Counted from the first letter of the stretch, positions 17,701 through 26,280 are shown. The stretch is 64,000 nt of DNA from Pseudomonas sp. R-28-1W-6 (GCF_009799925.1 NZ_WELK01000001.1:744001-808000), one strand, 5' to 3'. A program made the numbers and translations. Notes: generated by a model not told the origin, from the sequence alone.

Positions 17701-19505
17701 GAAAACTCCTCGGGTGACTCAGGGTTGGCGCCGGGGGTGGCATGGCGCAGCTGCAGGGTGATCAGCGCGCCACCGTCGGGGTGGTTGGCCAGCAGCAGCT
17801 CGCCGCCCAGGGCGCGCATCAGCGTCTCGCAGATGGCCAGGCCGAGGCCGAGGCCCTGGGTGCTGGTCTTGGTGGTGAAGAAGGGTTCGCGGGCATGCTC
17901 CAGGGCCTGGGCGGAAAACCCCGGGCCGTTGTCGCGCAGGACCAGGTTGACGCCAGCCGGCGTGCTTGCGGCACTCAGCCACAGGCGCCGTGGCGGGGCC
18001 TTCTCGCTGAGCGCGTCGAAGGCGTTGGCCAGCAGGTTGCCGAGCACCTGGCGCAGGCGGGTTTCGCCGGCCTGCACCCACAGGGTGGCTTCCGGCAGGT
18101 CGCGGATCAGCTCCACCTCCAGCGCCCGCCGGCGCTTGGCCAGCAGGGCCAGGGCGTCGTCCAGGGCCGGCTGCAGGGCCACGCTTTCCGGGGCGTGGCG
18201 GTCGCGCCGGGCGAAGGCACGCAAATGCGCGATGATCGAGGCCATGCGCCCGGTCAGCTCGCTGATCTGCCGCAAGTTGCCGCGGGCGTCGTCGAGGCGC
18301 TGGTGGTCGAGCAGTACGCCGGCGTTGTCGGCATAGCTGCGGATCGCCGCCAGCGGCTGGTTGAGCTCGTGGCTGATGCTCGCGCTCATGGTCCCCAGCG
18401 CCGTCAGCTTGCCGGCCTGGACCAGTTCGTCCTGGGTGCGCAGCAGCTCCTGCTGGGCCTGCTCGCGCTCCAGCACTTCGTCCTTGAGGCGGTTGTTGAG
18501 GGTTTCCAGCTCACGGGTGCGCTCCAGCACACGGATCTCCAGCTCGCGCTTGGCGCGGGCGTCCAGGGCGATGCGCTCGATGTAATGGCGGCGGCGCTGC
18601 AGCAACAGGCCGAGCAGGGCCAGCAGGGCCAGCAGGCTGGCGCCGCCGATGGCCAGCACGGTTCGCACCGGGCGCTCGACCTGGCCGCGCGGGGCGAGGA
18701 TGCTCACCGTCCAGCCGGTTTCGGCCAGCTCGCGGCTCTGCATCAGCCAGGCCTTCGGGTCCAGCTGCAGCGGTTGTGGCTGCTGGGTCGGGTAGGGTTG
18801 TTCGGCGGCGATGCGTGCCAGTTCCTGGGCGCTCAGCGGGCGGCTGGCGCGGAAGCGCCAGGCCGGATTGGAGGTGAGGATGACCACGCCGTTGCTGTCG
18901 GTCACCAGCAGCTGCTCGGGGGTCCGGCCCCACAGGCGCTCGGTGTAGTCGAGGTCGACCTTGAGCACCAGCACGCCGAGGCGTCTTTCGCCCTCGCGCA
19001 CCCCGGCGGCGAAGTAGTAGCCGCGCTTGCCCGAGGTGGTGCCGAGGCCGAAGAAACGCCCCAGGCGCCCCTCGCTGGCGGCGCGGTAATAGGGGCGGAA
19101 GGTGAAGTCGCGGCCGATGAAGCTGTCGGCCTGGTCGTGGTTGGAGGCGGCGCGGGTCACCCCCCGGGCGTCCAGCAGGTAGATCACGTCGGCACCGGTC
19201 TGCTCGCGCACGCGCTTGAGCAGCAGGTTGGCCTTGTCCAGCGCGGCGCTGTCGTCTGGCTCCAGCAGCACACCGCGCAGGTCCGGCAGGTCGCCGAGCA
19301 CCGGCGGCAGCACCTCGAAGCGGCGCAGGGTGCCGAGCAGGTTGGCCACGTACAGGTCGAGGGTCTGGCGATTCTGCTCGATCAGCTCGTCGCGGTAGTA
19401 GCGTTCGGCCAGCTGCTGCAGCGGCCAGAGCAGAGGCGCCAGGAGCAAGGCCAGCAGGGCCAGGCTGCGCCAACGCGGGCGGCGGGGTGTCGGGGTCGGA
19501 GTCAT
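17697..19505 (-). CDS. dctB: C4-dicarboxylate sensor histidine kinase DctB
   Basis: 602 residues. TM1 lies at about 14-32, a periplasmic double-Cache sensor domain at about 35-285 (FGLGTTSGKRGYYFA is typical), TM2 at about 290-312, then a coiled linker rich in Glu/Arg/Leu, a HisKA H-box SHELNQPLAAIRSYA near 385, and an HATPase domain with DNGPGFS and GLGLGLAICE. DctB senses succinate, malate or fumarate in the periplasm. It is the last core gene before the integrated elements. Confidence 0.93.
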   Translation of the reverse strand: MTPTPTPRRPRWRSLALLALLLAPLLWPLQQLAERYYRDELIEQNRQTLDLYVANLLGTLRRFEVLPPVLGDLPDLRGVLLEPDDSAALDKANLLLKRVREQTGADVIYLLDARGVTRAASNHDQADSFIGRDFTFRPYYRAASEGRLGRFFGLGTTSGKRGYYFAAGVREGERRLGVLVLKVDLDYTERLWGRTPEQLLVTDSNGVVILTSNPAWRFRASRPLSAQELARIAAEQPYPTQQPQPLQLDPKAWLMQSRELAETGWTVSILAPRGQVERPVRTVLAIGGASLLALLALLGLLLQRRRHYIERIALDARAKRELEIRVLERTRELETLNNRLKDEVLEREQAQQELLRTQDELVQAGKLTALGTMSASISHELNQPLAAIRSYADNAGVLLDHQRLDDARGNLRQISELTGRMASIIAHLRAFARRDRHAPESVALQPALDDALALLAKRRRALEVELIRDLPEATLWVQAGETRLRQVLGNLLANAFDALSEKAPPRRLWLSAASTPAGVNLVLRDNGPGFSAQALEHAREPFFTTKTSTQGLGLGLAICETLMRALGGELLLANHPDGGALITLQLRHATPGANPESPEEFS

Positions 19506-19791
19506 GCTGCTCTGCGCCTTGGGTTCGCCGCCATTATGCCCCCAGGGCGGCCGGCTTGGTCATGGGCGCAATCTGGATGAGCCCAAACAGAGCGGGCGTA
19601 TCAGGGGGGGGGGGCGTAAATGACGAGTGTGGCGTCGGTTGGCTATTCGGGCATGTGGGAAAGGTTATTTCCACCCGATCCCAACGGGGAGCAACGCTGC
19701 CAAGCCCCTTCTCAACGGGGCGCAGAACGGGGCGCAGATTCGCCAAAAACGACAAAGGCCCGCATCGCTGCGAGCCTTTGTCATTGATCTA
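19506..19791. other. Noncoding flank upstream of dctB with an 11-G homopolymer
   Basis: This stretch holds the dctB upstream region and the old 3' flank of tRNA-Thr. It includes a run of 11 G (19604-19614) about 100 bp upstream of the dctB start. No convincing ORF or sigma-54 site is visible. Confidence 0.6.
19751..19782 (-). terminator. Terminator hairpin, probably the original tRNA-Thr terminator
   Basis: Stem GACAAAGGC/GCCTTTGTC, followed on the minus strand by T-rich sequence (complement of AAAAAC). It lies directly left of the left repeat, exactly where the 3' flank of the uninterrupted tRNA gene would have been. Confidence 0.65.
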
Positions 19792-19838
19792 TATGGTGCC
19801 GGCACCAGGAGTCGAACCCGGGACCTACTGATTACAAG
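19792..19838 (-). repeat. Left attachment repeat (partial tRNA-Thr 3' end)
   Basis: 47 bp matching the 3' part of tRNA-Thr (anticodon loop through CCA) with one substitution in the T-loop region. The same stretch occurs at 30397-30443 and 42651-42697. This copy cannot make a tRNA because the 5' half is absent. Confidence 0.9.
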
Positions 19839-20004
19839 TTCCGGACAGTTATTTCTCAAACGCTCTCAATAACTATATAGACCATACATAACTAATTGAT
19901 TTCACGAGACATTTTAACCCACCAATACTATCTTGGGGTTTCACTGGGACTCGTTAAATAACACCCCAGATTTCACCCCCAAATACACCCCAAGGAAGTA
20001 TTAA

Positions 20005-21207
20005 ATGCCCAGCATTAGATTGACCGCTATTGCGGTCGAGCGGCTAACCGCACCCGAAAAAGGCCGCAAAGACATATATGACGCAGAAGTTCCAGGACTG
20101 GTACTTCGCATATCTTCAACCGGAGTTAAAAGCTGGAGCTTCACTTATCGCGTAAAGGGTCAACCCCGCCGCCTAACCCTGGGAGCGCACCCTGGCGTGT
20201 CCTTGAAGCTGGCCCGCGACCGTGCACGAGAGGCCCGTGCAGCCATCCAGCGTGGTGAAGACCCCGTGGAGGACCGGAAAGAAGCCGAGCGTGAGCGGCA
20301 ACTAAATGGCTTCACATCCTGCGCCCGTGAGTTTGTGGAGAGGTATGCCAAACCCCGCCAACGCACGTGGAAGGAGACACAGCGAATTCTAGAGAAGCTG
20401 GCGATCCCGGTATGGGGTGATAAGCCGGTGAAGGAGATACGGCGGCGGGATGTAGTCGAGCTGCTGGACAACGTAGCCGTGAAAACCCCACACCAGGCAA
20501 ACCGCCTTCGTGCCTACCTGTCGCGCCTGTTCAAATGGCTAATTGAACGCGAGGTAGTGGAAGTCAGCCCCATCATCGGCGTAGCTCCTCGCATCAAACC
20601 TGTTGCCCGAAGCCGCATCCTATCTGATGCCGAACTGGTCGCCCTGTGGAAAGCTACGGGCAGGCTGGGCGGGGTTTTTGGTGCAGCCACCCGATTCCTG
20701 ATGACCACAGGGGTTCGCCGGAACGAGGCATCCTTCCTGCGTTGGGATGAGCTGGACGGCACCTGGGCCGCTATGCCGGCATCGCGCATGAAGGGTGGCC
20801 GGGACTTCCGTGCTGCCCTGTCACCGGCCGCACTTGCCATCCTCGACGGAATGCCCCGCTTTGCAGGTTGCCCCTACGTCTTCACCACGAACGGGCGCAC
20901 TCCGATTTCCGGCTGGGGCAAAGCGAAGGTGAGGCTGGACGAGTACATGAGTACAGAGCTGGGCGAGTCGGTTGGCGACTGGCGTTTACACGACCTACGC
21001 CGCACCCTCGCCAGTGGCCTAGCAGGGCTGGGTACTCGGTCGGAAGTCATCAAGCGGGTGCTGGGCCATGCGGCCAGCTCCAGCGACGTGACGGCTGTGC
21101 ACTACGTATGGCACGGCTACGACGCCGAGGCCCTGGCTGCTGTGCAGGCATGGGGAGATCACATCAATGAGCTGGTAAGTGGCGCGGGCGCTAGAGCAAA
21201 ACTCTAG
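20005..21207 (+). CDS. int: Tyrosine recombinase (P4-type integrase) of element 1
   Basis: 400 residues. An N-terminal arm-binding domain (about 1-90) has VPGLVLRISSTGVKSW and LTLGAHPGVSLKLARD, followed by a SAM-like core-binding domain (about 100-190) and a catalytic domain with Arg in TTGVRRNEASFLRW (about 236), HxxR as HDLRRT (about 329), LGHA (about 353), and the nucleophile Tyr in AVHYVWHGY (about 369). It lies 166 bp inside the left repeat, reads away from it, and has Shine-Dalgarno AAGGAAG. It would recombine the 47-bp tRNA-Thr site. Confidence 0.95.
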   Translation: MPSIRLTAIAVERLTAPEKGRKDIYDAEVPGLVLRISSTGVKSWSFTYRVKGQPRRLTLGAHPGVSLKLARDRAREARAAIQRGEDPVEDRKEAERERQLNGFTSCAREFVERYAKPRQRTWKETQRILEKLAIPVWGDKPVKEIRRRDVVELLDNVAVKTPHQANRLRAYLSRLFKWLIEREVVEVSPIIGVAPRIKPVARSRILSDAELVALWKATGRLGGVFGAATRFLMTTGVRRNEASFLRWDELDGTWAAMPASRMKGGRDFRAALSPAALAILDGMPRFAGCPYVFTTNGRTPISGWGKAKVRLDEYMSTELGESVGDWRLHDLRRTLASGLAGLGTRSEVIKRVLGHAASSSDVTAVHYVWHGYDAEALAAVQAWGDHINELVSGAGARAKL

Positions 21208-21264
21208 ACAGCAAAATAGCTGATGACTATGCTCCCAGGCTTTACCAAGAACCTGGGGGAAAGC

Positions 21265-21897
21265 ATGAGCATTGAAAAAAAAATTCGAGATCTGGCGGCG
21301 AAGTACGCAGGCGGCCTTGACGAGGTGGTTAAGGCGCGAGTCGAGGAAATGAAGGAAGACGATACTTCACATTATCTTCTTTATGCTGCCCTTGGCGTAT
21401 CTCATGAAGAAGGCGAGCTGATTGATGTTTATCAGAACAAGGGGCGGTTTCTCTACAAATATGCAGGCTCATTCCTTGAGGACGCCGCGAAGATTTGTAT
21501 CGCCAGCAGGTATCCTAATGCTCGCACCACTCGAATCCCCAACACCCTGGGTGACAGGCCGAAAACATTTGAAATCGACATGCTTGTCGAAGGTGTCGCT
21601 GCTATTGAGGTTAAATGGCGTGACGCAACGACAGATGGCGACCACATTAACAAAGAACACACGCGATTAAAGTGCATCGCCGGTGCAGGGCATAAACCCG
21701 TCCGAGTTATGTTCTACGAGCCAAATAGACTTCAAGCCAAGAAAATACAACTTAAGCTGGCGACTACTTACTTGGCAGAAGGCGGTGAGTATCATGCGGG
21801 TGAAAATGCCTGGCAATGGGTCAGAGACTTCACTGGTATCGACCTGTACGGAATTCTTCAAAAGATGGATCAAGAGGTAGAAGAGGGTGCAAAATAA
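21265..21897 (+). CDS. ApaLI-like type II restriction endonuclease
   Basis: 210 residues from ATG 21265 (Shine-Dalgarno GGGGAAA). The sequence matches my memory of the ApaLI family (enzymes cutting GTGCAC): an N-terminal helix MSIEKKIRDLAAKYAGGLDE, then DVYQNKGRFLYKYAGSFLE near 55-73, and the likely PD-(D/E)XK core FEIDMLVEGVAAIEVKWRDA, where Asp near 107 and EVK near 116-118 would be catalytic, followed by TTDGDHINKEHTR. It is AT-richer than its neighbours. The next gene is a DNA methyltransferase overlapping by 11 bp, so the two form a type II restriction-modification pair. Recognition specificity is inferred only from the family. Confidence 0.7.
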   Translation: MSIEKKIRDLAAKYAGGLDEVVKARVEEMKEDDTSHYLLYAALGVSHEEGELIDVYQNKGRFLYKYAGSFLEDAAKICIASRYPNARTTRIPNTLGDRPKTFEIDMLVEGVAAIEVKWRDATTDGDHINKEHTRLKCIAGAGHKPVRVMFYEPNRLQAKKIQLKLATTYLAEGGEYHAGENAWQWVRDFTGIDLYGILQKMDQEVEEGAK

Positions 21898-23095
21898 TTT
21901 AGTCCATCTCGGTGATTGCCTAGAGGTGCTCGATCACATAGAGGATGCGAGCATCGACCTAATATATCTTGATCCGCCATTTTTCACACAGAAAATACAG
22001 CGACTCTCAGATAGAAGCGGCTCCTATAGTTTTAGCTTTGGCGACATTTGGTCGGGAAAGGAAGAATACGCCTCTTACATGTTTGATCGAATAGTCAAGC
22101 TAAAAAAGAAGCTAAAACCGACCGGCTCGATCTTCTTTCATTGCGACAAATCGGCATCGCACTTGGTTAGACTGATGCTTGATTACGTTTTTGGGGAAAG
22201 CTGCTTTCGATCAGAGATAATCTGGTTCTTTCGGCGCTGGTCAAATTCAAAGAATGGCCTACTGCCAAGTCATCAAAATATCTTTTGGTATTCGGCAGGC
22301 GAAAACTACAAGTTCAACAAAATTTTTGGCGACTACTCATCTTCAACCAATGTAGATCAACTGATGCAACGACGCGTCAGGGATGAACGTGGCAAGGCCG
22401 TTTATGACAGAGATGAAGAGGGGGCAGTTATATCGAATGGCGCGAAGCAAGGTGTTCCCTTGTCTGATGTTTGGGAGATTCCATACCTAAATCCAAAGGC
22501 CAAAGAGCGAACAGGATACCCCACACAAAAACCGGTTTTGCTTTTAGAGCGCATTATCGAAATTTGCACATCAAAGGGAGATGTTGTTTTAGACCCTTTC
22601 TGCGGCAGCGGTACAACCCTGGTCGCCGCAAAACTTCTTGGCAGAGCATATATTGGAATTGATCAGTCCGAAGATGCAATCGCTTTGACCAAGAAGCGGC
22701 TTGACAGTCCAGTCAAAACAGAGTCAAGGCTGCTTGAGGCAGGTAGAAATAGCTATGAAAAACACGATCAATATGCCGCAACGATTCTTAAGGGATTGGA
22801 CTATATCCCCGTACAAAGAAACAAAGGTATTGATGGCGTCTTGAAGGCAACCTCAGACGGCTTGCCCGTTTTTGTTCGAGTCCAACGTGCTAACGAGACG
22901 GTAATTGATGCTGTAGCGGCCATACGGCGTGCAGCAAAGAACAAAGGGGGATGCAAGTTGATCGTCGCTTGTACTCATCCGGATATTTTCTTCAAACAGC
23001 GATTCGTCGATGGGGTTGCTTTGCTGCCAACACTAGGCGAGGCAGTGAATTCGTTATTGGCAGAGCAAACGGAAGACTGGGGTACGGCAAAATAA
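21887..23095 (+). CDS. Site-specific DNA methyltransferase (beta class) with extra C-terminal domain
   Basis: 402 residues from GTG 21887, inside the end of the endonuclease gene. Motif IV DPPF (29-32) precedes SAM motif I DPFCGSGTTLVAAKLLG (about 237-253), the order of beta-class N6-adenine or N4-cytosine enzymes. GYPTQKP just before motif I is motif X-like. Residues about 290-395 form an added domain with GIDGVLK and VFVRVQR that resembles the core of PD-(D/E)XK/Mrr-like modules but lacks the Lys. It should protect host DNA against the upstream endonuclease. The pair is AT-rich relative to the chromosome, suggesting recent transfer. Confidence 0.88.
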   Translation: MQNNLVHLGDCLEVLDHIEDASIDLIYLDPPFFTQKIQRLSDRSGSYSFSFGDIWSGKEEYASYMFDRIVKLKKKLKPTGSIFFHCDKSASHLVRLMLDYVFGESCFRSEIIWFFRRWSNSKNGLLPSHQNIFWYSAGENYKFNKIFGDYSSSTNVDQLMQRRVRDERGKAVYDRDEEGAVISNGAKQGVPLSDVWEIPYLNPKAKERTGYPTQKPVLLLERIIEICTSKGDVVLDPFCGSGTTLVAAKLLGRAYIGIDQSEDAIALTKKRLDSPVKTESRLLEAGRNSYEKHDQYAATILKGLDYIPVQRNKGIDGVLKATSDGLPVFVRVQRANETVIDAVAAIRRAAKNKGGCKLIVACTHPDIFFKQRFVDGVALLPTLGEAVNSLLAEQTEDWGTAK

Positions 23096-23314
23096 CTTGG
23101 GGCACTGAGCCAACACCCCGCCTCAGCCCTCTGTAACCGCACTATACCAGGCGAAAGGGCCCTGGCCGTTTTACCCTATAGTCCCGGCCCTTGGCCCCCT
23201 AAAATCGCGGTTACGAAGGCCAAGGCCACCCCCAGCCGTACCCCGCCAGAACGAAAGAACGCCCACCCCCTTGCCGGGACTGGGCGTTTGCGTTGTTGAC
23301 TCGATGATTAGGAA
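23096..23314. other. Noncoding gap with inverted repeats and a minus-strand terminator
   Basis: Between convergent transcription units. It contains the inverted pair GTAACCGC/GCGGTTAC about 75 bp apart and nested ACTATA/TATAGT, and a hairpin AACGCCCA/TGGGCGTT at 23258-23288 that probably terminates the minus-strand gene ending at 23315. No ORF is seen. Confidence 0.5.
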
Positions 23315-23677
23315 TCAGGCGTCCTGCTTTTGCCCCAGCTCTTTACGGCTCTTGTGCCACTTCTGGTACTGGGTGCGGGCAGTGTAGAAGGCGATGCCCT
23401 GGCGTTCACACTCGGCGATGACGTCCTTACGGCGGGCTTCCGGCATCGAATCAGCGATTCCCCATACACGCTTCACAGGGCTTTCGACGGTGCTGGAGGC
23501 GTTGCGGGGTTTGGCCACAGGGGCGGGGGCTTCCTCGGCGGCCGCACCTGCGCCGGTGGCCTCGACTGCTACGGGCGCAAACCCGTACTGCCCATCCTGC
23601 TCGATGACTTCGTACTGCTCCAAGCCTGCTTGCTTGGCGGCACGATTGGCGTTGGCTTTGGTGGCGTATAGCTTCAT
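23315..23677 (-). CDS. Small protein of unknown function (element 1)
   Basis: 120 residues from ATG at 23677, chosen over a longer frame because AAGGGGA lies just upstream. The N-terminal 35 residues (KLYATKANANRAAKQAGLEQ) look like a compact folded segment with Lys/Ala helices; the middle is Ala/Glu/Pro-rich and probably disordered (about 45-70); the C-terminal half is basic and helical (VIAECERQGIAFYTARTQYQ). I do not recognise a family. It is the last of four minus-strand genes, so it is probably expressed with them. Possible DNA- or protein-binding accessory factor; no function can be stated. Confidence 0.65.
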   Translation of the reverse strand: MKLYATKANANRAAKQAGLEQYEVIEQDGQYGFAPVAVEATGAGAAAEEAPAPVAKPRNASSTVESPVKRVWGIADSMPEARRKDVIAECERQGIAFYTARTQYQKWHKSRKELGQKQDA

Positions 23678-23768
23678 GGTGATCCCCTTCTGGTTGGCAT
23701 CAGGGGCTACCCCCTGCTCGATGAGTCCAATATCAAGCAAGGGGGAGGCTATGGCTCCGACTAAGTAG

Positions 23769-24185
23769 CTACCAGCGGGGCAAGAACACAACAGCGGTCA
23801 GCCCCAGATCGAGGCCAGGTTCTTCGCGGTCCAACGCCGCTTGCAGCGTTTCCGCTGGGTCAGTCAGGTTGATTAGCCGGATGCCTGGGAAGCGACCATC
23901 CTCCACCATCCAGACGATGTGCCCCAGCCGAAAGGGCATGTGGTCCTGGCTGGCCGGTGCCTCCGTGTCGATGGCTGGAAGGCTGGCCGGTGCCTGGGAC
24001 TCCAATATCCACAGGGGTAGGGCTCCGGTTGCAAAGGCCGGTGCGGGCGCTTGGTCGAGGGCCTGCGGGACGAGGACTGCATACGGGCCGACTTCGGCAT
24101 CCCCTCCGAGCGGGGTTTTACGGGGAGCACTGCTGGCCCTGATCCAGTCTGCCAGGGCGGTAAGGGCCTGCTGTGGGGGCATCAT
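23769..24185 (-). CDS. Hypothetical protein (element 1)
   Basis: 138 residues, ATG at 24185 (another ATG follows directly) preceded by GGAGG at good spacing. The N-terminal helix ALTALADWIRASSAPRK is followed by a Pro/Ala-rich middle. The C-terminal 60 residues have regular hydrophobic strands (GHIVWMVEDGRFPGIRLINL, LGLTAVVFLPRW). No transmembrane segment and no recognised motif. It sits between two other unknown minus-strand genes, with 99 bp to the gene upstream of it and 91 bp to the one downstream, so the unit may have internal promoters. Confidence 0.65.
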   Translation of the reverse strand: MMPPQQALTALADWIRASSAPRKTPLGGDAEVGPYAVLVPQALDQAPAPAFATGALPLWILESQAPASLPAIDTEAPASQDHMPFRLGHIVWMVEDGRFPGIRLINLTDPAETLQAALDREEPGLDLGLTAVVFLPRW

Positions 24186-24284
24186 CTTGGGCCTCCGAAT
24201 CTTTAATCAGTTGGCGAACGGGCAAATAGCCAGGGATTTCAAAGCCTGCCGGTTTGCCCGCCCGCCTGGGGGTGTCTGGAGGGG

Positions 24285-24968
24285 TTAGATTTCGACCCGT
24301 TTGCTGGCCTGGGCTGCCATCTCGGGGTTGTAGAAGCTGACAGACACCTTGCGGATAGCTTTGGCGTACTTGTCCGCTAGCTTGGCAAGGCCGACGCTAT
24401 TGCTCAGATCGGCGTAAAGGTCCGGCCTCCGAGACTGAAGGGCATCGATCCGCAGCGACTCGTGAACACTCGGGACCAGCCCGACGAGGAACGAAGGCGA
24501 GTGCCACAGGACGGCGGCAACGTCATCGTTATCCTGCATCGCCTGCCGTATGGCCTCCATCCCCTTGGTGGATTTGGCCTGCTCACGAACCCAGCCACGG
24601 ATCTCACTTTGCAGACCGTGACGCTCGCTACGCGGGCCAAGGTGAAAGTCGGCCTGAGACAGTGCCACGCTTTTCAGCTTCTCCGACTGGGTTTCCAGTG
24701 CGGCCTTCGACCTCTCCAGATGGTTCATCACCTTGTCGGCAAGCTGCTTGGCAGCAGCGTGCTTCTGCACATCGGTTCGGGTCGGGTCCTTTACCAGGGC
24801 AGCAACCTTCTTGGCTGCATCCTTCAAAACCATGCGAGACGACTGCACATCAGGGCCGACATGGGCATCAATTGCACTGGGATCACCCAGCATGGCGGAC
24901 AGCCCAGAATCCAGGTGTGCCAGATCAAGGAATTGGATGGCTTCGGGCGAACTAACGAGGTATTCCAT
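24285..24968 (-). CDS. Hypothetical helical protein (element 1)
   Basis: 227 residues, ATG at 24968 with AGGAG seven bases upstream and only five bases after the preceding gene, so the two are co-translated. Mostly alpha-helical, with long Lys/Ala/Leu stretches (about 48-105: VLKDAAKKVAALVKD and HLERSKAALETQSEKLK) that could form a coiled coil. No domain is recognised. Directly downstream of a DUF5681-type protein, it could be its partner; in phages a DUF5681-like protein often sits in the packaging or head region. The link is inference. Confidence 0.7.
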   Translation of the reverse strand: MEYLVSSPEAIQFLDLAHLDSGLSAMLGDPSAIDAHVGPDVQSSRMVLKDAAKKVAALVKDPTRTDVQKHAAAKQLADKVMNHLERSKAALETQSEKLKSVALSQADFHLGPRSERHGLQSEIRGWVREQAKSTKGMEAIRQAMQDNDDVAAVLWHSPSFLVGLVPSVHESLRIDALQSRRPDLYADLSNSVGLAKLADKYAKAIRKVSVSFYNPEMAAQASKRVEI

Positions 24969-24973
24969 GATGC

Positions 24974-25606
24974 TTACTCCTTAACAGTGGTCTTGAGGTT
25001 GTTCTGTGCGCCAATGGCGGCGTTTTCCCAGTCGTCGAGGGAACCACCGAGGGGGACGATCATTACGCCGCCAGGTATTGCACCGGAGTCGGTGGCCTTC
25101 TTGATGGCTTGCATCTGTTGCTGACGCATGTCGGAGAGGATTTGTGTAGCGGCCACACGGGCGGCACTTTCGACCATGCTCACCACATCCCGCCCCTCCT
25201 CCGGCGTCACGTGCCCATCTAGGACGGCGCGAAGCAGGGTTTCGACGGGGTTCTCGCCCTCCTTGCGTTCCAGCTTGGGAAGGGGGCGGCCTTTGCGTGT
25301 GGGGATGATCCGGTCGATGCAAATTTTGAGAGCAGTGGTATCACCAGACATGGCTAGGTCAATGGCCTTACGGGTCAGCTTCTCGCCTTCACCTTCCAGC
25401 AGTTCCTCGCAGGCAATCGTGACTTTGTTACGACTACCTTTCGGTCGACCACCGCCACCGGCATTGCCAGGAAGAAACCTGCCGCTCTTCGGGTCTTGAA
25501 TCTTTCCGCTGGGGCTCCGTATTGGCTCACTCGGCATGGCCACAGGTTCAGCCTGTTTTTCCTGGGTCAACTTCTCCGGTTTCAACTTACAAGGGGGCAT
25601 TTTCAT
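24974..25606 (-). CDS. DUF5681-type protein, possible small-terminase-like
   Basis: 210 residues if ATG 25606 is used; a GTG at 25675 would give 233, and no start has a good ribosome site. The hallmark is DPKSGRFLPGNAGGGGRPKG followed by SRNK near residues 40-60, the DUF5681 signature found in many phage and element proteins, some annotated as terminase small subunits. The rest is helical with a Gln/Met-rich segment (MRQQQMQAIKKA) near 180. Element 2 encodes an analogous GRPVGSVKTGGRRPGS protein (39237-39614). It heads a minus-strand unit with the next gene five bases away. A DNA-binding or packaging role is plausible, not shown. Confidence 0.7.
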   Translation of the reverse strand: MKMPPCKLKPEKLTQEKQAEPVAMPSEPIRSPSGKIQDPKSGRFLPGNAGGGGRPKGSRNKVTIACEELLEGEGEKLTRKAIDLAMSGDTTALKICIDRIIPTRKGRPLPKLERKEGENPVETLLRAVLDGHVTPEEGRDVVSMVESAARVAATQILSDMRQQQMQAIKKATDSGAIPGGVMIVPLGGSLDDWENAAIGAQNNLKTTVKE

Positions 25607-25701
25607 ATTTGCGCTACCGTTTAAAACTATAGGGTTGCGCCAATTGTCCCCAGTTAAAAATTGAAGGGCTCCCACTTTTTTGAAGCTGTACAGGCAAAAT
25701 A

Positions 25702-25736
25702 AAGGGCCTCACAAGACGAATCTAAATGAGGCCCTT
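25702..25736 (-). terminator. Hairpin in the leader of the minus-strand unit
   Basis: Perfect 10-bp inverted repeat AAGGGCCTCA/TGAGGCCCTT with a 15-base loop. On the minus strand it is followed by TTTATTTTG, a terminator-like tail, about 95 bases upstream of the DUF5681 gene. It may be an attenuator, a terminator for antisense transcripts, or an operator. Confidence 0.5.
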
Positions 25737-25737
25737 C

Positions 25738-25917
25738 ATGGGTTGCACTATTCACCGGCTTCTCAGAGGGGACGGCTCTTTGATAGCAGGCAGAACGATA
25801 TTATGGCGGAGCGTACTTGCTGGCTCGAAGAATTTAGAAGCAGTTAGCGCACAAGCAAGGGCATACAACCGGGCCGGGGCCATACTGGCCGAGGCGGGCC
25901 TTACCCTGGCCCTGTAA
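25738..25917 (+). CDS. Possible small protein (element 1)
   Basis: 59 codons from ATG 25738, with GAGG in the preceding hairpin arm as a potential ribosome site. The product would be MGCTIHRLLRGDGSL followed by an Ala/Leu-rich helix ending AEAGLTLAL. Codon use is not distinctive and no family is recognised. It is reported as possible because it lies in an otherwise empty 1.1-kb gap and has a plausible start; it could be chance. Confidence 0.3.
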   Translation: MGCTIHRLLRGDGSLIAGRTILWRSVLAGSKNLEAVSAQARAYNRAGAILAEAGLTLAL

Positions 25918-26280
25918 CCACCGCCGTTCCGCGCTGTAGGGGGTTGCCTTGCGCGTTTTGGTGGTAGGGGTGGGGGTTGGTACGGGTTGGGGTTGTATCC
26001 CCTTTAAAACGCTTGCCGCAAGTGGGGGTATTTACCCCTCCAGATACCCCGAAAACCAGACCATAAAGACAAGTCATTGATTTTACTGAGTAATCTATGA
26101 CAAACCATCGAACTCTATATTCAACGACCCTTTATCTTGTGATGTCCACAGGAGCATTCCTTAACCGCTGCCGGTTCCCCTGGGGCAATTGTCCGGCGTT
26201 GGTGGCACTGCTGAACGCCCTCCTCCCCATCGGCTTGCCGGCTTGGTCCTGTAAATAGTCCGATTCTAGCTGGAGAGCTT

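Noticed and set aside
16288-18336. 682-codon plus-strand frame opposite dctD and dctB
   Set aside because: Shadow of two genes with clear receiver, AAA+ and kinase motifs.
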